Assembly: GCF_011302915.1 (NCBI RefSeq)
Contig: NZ_CP049872.1
Coordinates: forward strand, 2,232,001 to 2,296,000
Source: Thermomonas sp. HDW16
GTDB lineage: Bacteria > Pseudomonadota > Gammaproteobacteria > Xanthomonadales > Xanthomonadaceae
Reading direction: 5' to 3'
Length of the DNA stretch: 64,000 nucleotides
The position numbers and the translations under genes were made by a program. The notes under the pieces are model-generated. The model was not told where the DNA came from. It made no database searches and saw only the letters and a list, made by a program, of their open reading frames with translations. Below are positions 61,858 to 64,000 of the stretch, one piece after another. Positions within the stretch are counted from its first letter, which is position 1. Each line of letters begins with the position of its first letter.

Positions 61858-63159
61858 ATGCCGATGCGCGCACGGATCGCCAACCTGTTCAACCTGCGAT
61901 GCGGCGAACTGGCGCCGGTGCTGGTCGCAGGGCTGTTCTTCTTCTGCATCCTGAGCGCGCTGATGATGCTGCGCCCGGCGCGCGACGCGCTGGGCATGGA
62001 ACATGGCATCGACAGCATCCGCTGGCTGTTCATCGGCACCGCGATGGTGACGTTGCTGGTCAATCCGGTGTTCGGCTGGCTGGTGAGCCGCTTCAAGCGC
62101 CTGCATTTCATCAGCGCGACCTATGGTTTTTTTGCGTTGAGCCTGGTCGGTTTCTGGGGATTGCTGGTGTTCGCGCCGAATGCGGTCGGTGCGCGCAGCG
62201 GACAGGTGTTCTACGTCTGGTTCAGCGTGTTCAATCTATTCGTGACCATGGTGTTCTGGGCATTGCTGGCGGATCGCTTCAGCAGCGAACAAGGCAAGCG
62301 GCTGTTTGCGCTGATCGCGGTGGGCGGCACGCTGGGCGCGATCTTCGGGCCGTGGCTGGCTTCGAGGCTGGCCGAGCCATTGGGCACACCGGCGTTGCTG
62401 CTGGTCGCAGCGGGCCTCCTGTTGCTGGGAACGGCATTGGCATGGCTGCTGGTGCGAATGGCCGGCGATGGTGAAGCGGACGTCGCACATGCCAACTCGA
62501 TCGATGCCGAAGAACCACGCATCGGCGGCAGCGCATGGACCGGGCTGCGCGCGGTGTTTTATTCGCCTTACCTGATGGGCATTGGCGGCTACGTGCTGGC
62601 GATGACGGTAGTCGCCACCTTCGTCTATTTCACCCGCCTGCAGATGGTGGCCGCGACGGAGAGCGACCTGGATGCGCGCACCGGCCTGCTCGGCAATATC
62701 GACATGTGGACGCAGATCGCGGTCTTGCTGCTGCAACTCACGTTGACCGGCCACATCATCCGCCGCTTCGGCATGGCCTTCGCGTTGGCGCTGCTGCCGA
62801 TCGCCAATGCGCTGGGCTTCATTGGCCTTGCGGTGTTCGGTTCCTTCGCTGCGTTGATCCTGTTGGAGGCCTTGAACAAGGCCGTGCAGCGCGGCCTCAC
62901 TCGTCCCGCGCGCGAGGCGCTGTTCACCGTGATCAGCCGCGAGGAGAAGTACAAGGCCAAGGCCTTCATCGACACCTTCGTCTATCGCAGCGGCGACGTA
63001 CTCGGCGCGCAAGTCGAAGGCGCGCTAGGGCGGATCGGGTTGGCGCTGGGCGGGCTGGTCGGCGTGGTGGTGCCGCTGGCGCTGGCCTGGGCAATGCTGG
63101 GGATCTGGCTGGGGCGGGCGCAGCAGAAGCGCGCAGAGCTGAAAACGGGGTCAGAGTGA
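61858..63159 (+). CDS. MFS-like or NTP/NDP-exchange-type transporter
   Basis: 433 aa with about 12 membrane helices. GELAPVLVAGLFFFCILSALMMLRPARDALG resembles the N-terminus of Npt/ATP-ADP antiporter-like transporters of the MFS superfamily, and LLADRFSSEQGKRLFALIAVGGTLGAIFGP is typical MFS loop sequence. Substrate unresolved. ATG 61858 or 61864 are both possible starts. The last residues TGSE and the stop lie inside the palindromic repeat at 63141-63227. Confidence 0.85.
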   Translation: MPMRARIANLFNLRCGELAPVLVAGLFFFCILSALMMLRPARDALGMEHGIDSIRWLFIGTAMVTLLVNPVFGWLVSRFKRLHFISATYGFFALSLVGFWGLLVFAPNAVGARSGQVFYVWFSVFNLFVTMVFWALLADRFSSEQGKRLFALIAVGGTLGAIFGPWLASRLAEPLGTPALLLVAAGLLLLGTALAWLLVRMAGDGEADVAHANSIDAEEPRIGGSAWTGLRAVFYSPYLMGIGGYVLAMTVVATFVYFTRLQMVAATESDLDARTGLLGNIDMWTQIAVLLLQLTLTGHIIRRFGMAFALALLPIANALGFIGLAVFGSFAALILLEALNKAVQRGLTRPAREALFTVISREEKYKAKAFIDTFVYRSGDVLGAQVEGALGRIGLALGGLVGVVVPLALAWAMLGIWLGRAQQKRAELKTGSE

Positions 63160-63227
63160 AGTTTCCCGCCCAAGATTTTTGATCAAGCGGAATTGGCCGA
63201 CGGGAAATTCACTCTGACCCCGTTTTC
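63141..63227. repeat. Palindromic element, core GGGGTCAGAGTGAA (copy 2)
   Basis: A perfect 20-base terminal inverted repeat (GAAAACGGGGTCAGAGTGAA and its complement) encloses 47 bases. An inner pair TTTCCCG/CGGGAAA follows a one-base offset, just as in copy 1. It contains the stop codons of both flanking convergent genes, so each protein ends KTGSE. Structurally the same class as the element at 45906-45993. Confidence 0.88.
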
Positions 63228-63598
63228 CCCCGCTTCGCCACTTTCTTCGCAGTCTTTTTCGATTTTGGTTTCGGCTTCGGCTTGCGCAACGCCGCTTCCC
63301 ACGCCCGCTGCGCCCACGGCCGGAACTCCTGCGGCGAATCCAGTGCGTATTCCGGCACCGACCAATAACTCATCGGGATGCGCTTGCCGCGCGCCTCGTA
63401 CATGAAGGGCGCGCTGCCTTCGGCCTCGAACGCAGTGCGAGTGAGATCGTCCACCTTCAGGTACAACACTTCGTCGATCACGATGCCGATGATCACGCCA
63501 TCGCGATACACCCCATAGCCGCCGAACATCGCCCGGGTGGTGACCGGGGCGAATGCGGAGAACAGGTCGTGCAGGTAATCGAGGTATTCGCGGCTCAT
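63209..63598 (-). CDS. TfoX N-terminal domain protein with Lys-rich tail
   Basis: 129 aa. TfoX_N-like domain (FAPVTTRAMFGGYGVYRDGVIIGIVIDEVLYLKVDD, PFMYEARGKRIPMSYWSVPE). The C-terminus is basic (KPKPKPKSKKTAKKVAKRGKTGSE), with the last residues supplied by the palindromic repeat. TfoX proteins are linked to competence, but this single-domain form cannot be assigned to that role. The start at 63598 has AGGAG upstream; an in-frame ATG at 63634 is an alternative. Confidence 0.85.
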   Translation of the reverse strand: MSREYLDYLHDLFSAFAPVTTRAMFGGYGVYRDGVIIGIVIDEVLYLKVDDLTRTAFEAEGSAPFMYEARGKRIPMSYWSVPEYALDSPQEFRPWAQRAWEAALRKPKPKPKSKKTAKKVAKRGKTGSE

Positions 63599-63632
63599 CG
63601 GGCGGTGCTCCTGGACAGGCAATAATGCGCGC

Positions 63633-64000
63633 ATGGCGATGACTCCGACCACCAAGGCGCTCTGGCAAATCCACCTGTGCGTGCTGCTATGGGGCTTCAC
63701 CGCGATCCTGGGCAAGCTGATCACCCTGCCCGCGCTGCCGCTGGTGTGGTGGCGGATGCTGATCGTGGTGGCGGATGCTGATCGTGGTGGCGGCGCTGGC
63801 CTTGGTGCCGAAGGTCTGGCGCGGCATCGCGGCGATGCCCCCGCGCATCCGCTGGGCCTATGCCGGGATCGGCGCGCTGGTCGCGCTGCACTGGCTGACC
63901 TTCTACGGCGCGATCAAGTTATCGAATGCGTCCGTCGCCGCCACCTGCATCGCCTTCGCCACGCCGATGACCGCCGTGGTCGAGCCCTTGCTCACCCGGC
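63633..64000 (+). pseudogene. EamA/DMT-family transporter, frameshifted and cut by the window edge
   Basis: The frame from ATG 63633 gives the first helix of an EamA drug/metabolite transporter (ALWQIHLCVLLWGFTAILGKL). It then loses homology after VWWRMLIVV. A 19-bp tandem duplication at 63748-63785 shifts the frame by one. Without it the other frame continues VAALALVPKVWRGIAAM and then ALHWLTFYGAIKLSNASV, typical DMT sequence. The gene is thus interrupted, unless the duplication is an assembly artefact. The 3' end is outside the window. Confidence 0.8.
63748..63785 (+). repeat. 19-bp tandem duplication
   Basis: Two identical copies of GGTGGCGGATGCTGATCGT (63748-63766 and 63767-63785) are followed by a partial third, GGTGGCGG. 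One copy is the duplicated unit that breaks the DMT transporter reading frame. Confidence 0.9.

Overview
The window is about 64 kb of high-GC gammaproteobacterial chromosome. Gene content and order fit Xanthomonadaceae (Lysobacter, Luteimonas, Thermomonas or Stenotrophomonas relatives). This rests on the runs miaA-hfq-hflX-hflK-hflC-yjeT-purA, rlmE-ftsH-folP and pyrG-kdsA-eno-ftsB-ispD-ispF-truD next to surE-pcm-yqaA-nlpD, and on TonB receptors, secreted peptidases and a lone parE. The assignment comes from gene order and protein families only; no 16S gene is present.

Layout. 1-3.9 kb: a secreted trypsin-fold protease with a very acidic pro-region, a small lipoprotein and a TIR/TPR membrane protein. 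4-10.3 kb (minus): tRNA modification, the RNA chaperone Hfq, the HflX GTPase, the HflKC regulators of FtsH, and adenylosuccinate synthase. 10.3-17 kb: an amino-acid permease, a frameshifted di-haem cytochrome c, folP, ftsH and rlmE, divergent from yhbY and an Mth938-like gene. 17-26.9 kb (minus): the surE-pcm-yqaA-nlpD and pyrG-to-truD operons, with many 4-base stop/start overlaps that imply translational coupling. 27-39.8 kb: parE, an S9 peptidase, an N-formylglutamate amidohydrolase/FAD oxidase pair, slyD, two NlpC/P60 hydrolases, a thioesterase, a GNAT enzyme with a dicarboxylate or amino-acid symporter, and a lipoprotein alkaline phosphatase.

39.8-44.9 kb is the most distinctive accessory block: a compact bacteriocin (microcin/class II-like) cassette. 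On the minus strand it holds an HlyD-type adaptor, two short glycine-rich peptides with double-glycine-type leaders, a small membrane protein that may be the immunity protein, and a C39 peptidase-ABC exporter. A divergent XRE regulator lies on the other side of a 322-base AT-rich promoter region, which also holds a 23-codon reading frame with a strong ribosome binding site. The exporter should cleave the leaders after GG/GS and, with HlyD, secrete the mature peptides.

44.8-64 kb: a HemJ-like protein, a methyltransferase, an intracellular PHA depolymerase with a histone-like tail, a PadR/HAAS regulatory pair, a cyclophilin, a GFA protein-sulfotransferase-TonB receptor operon, an M1 aminopeptidase, a response regulator, a serine beta-lactamase-fold hydrolase, a DUF72 protein, an MFS or nucleotide-type transporter and a TfoX-domain protein. 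At the right edge is a drug/metabolite transporter broken by a 19-bp tandem duplication. Two long palindromic elements sharing the core GGGGTCAGAGTGAA sit at 45.9 and 63.2 kb. No tRNA, rRNA, CRISPR array, transposase or integrase was seen.
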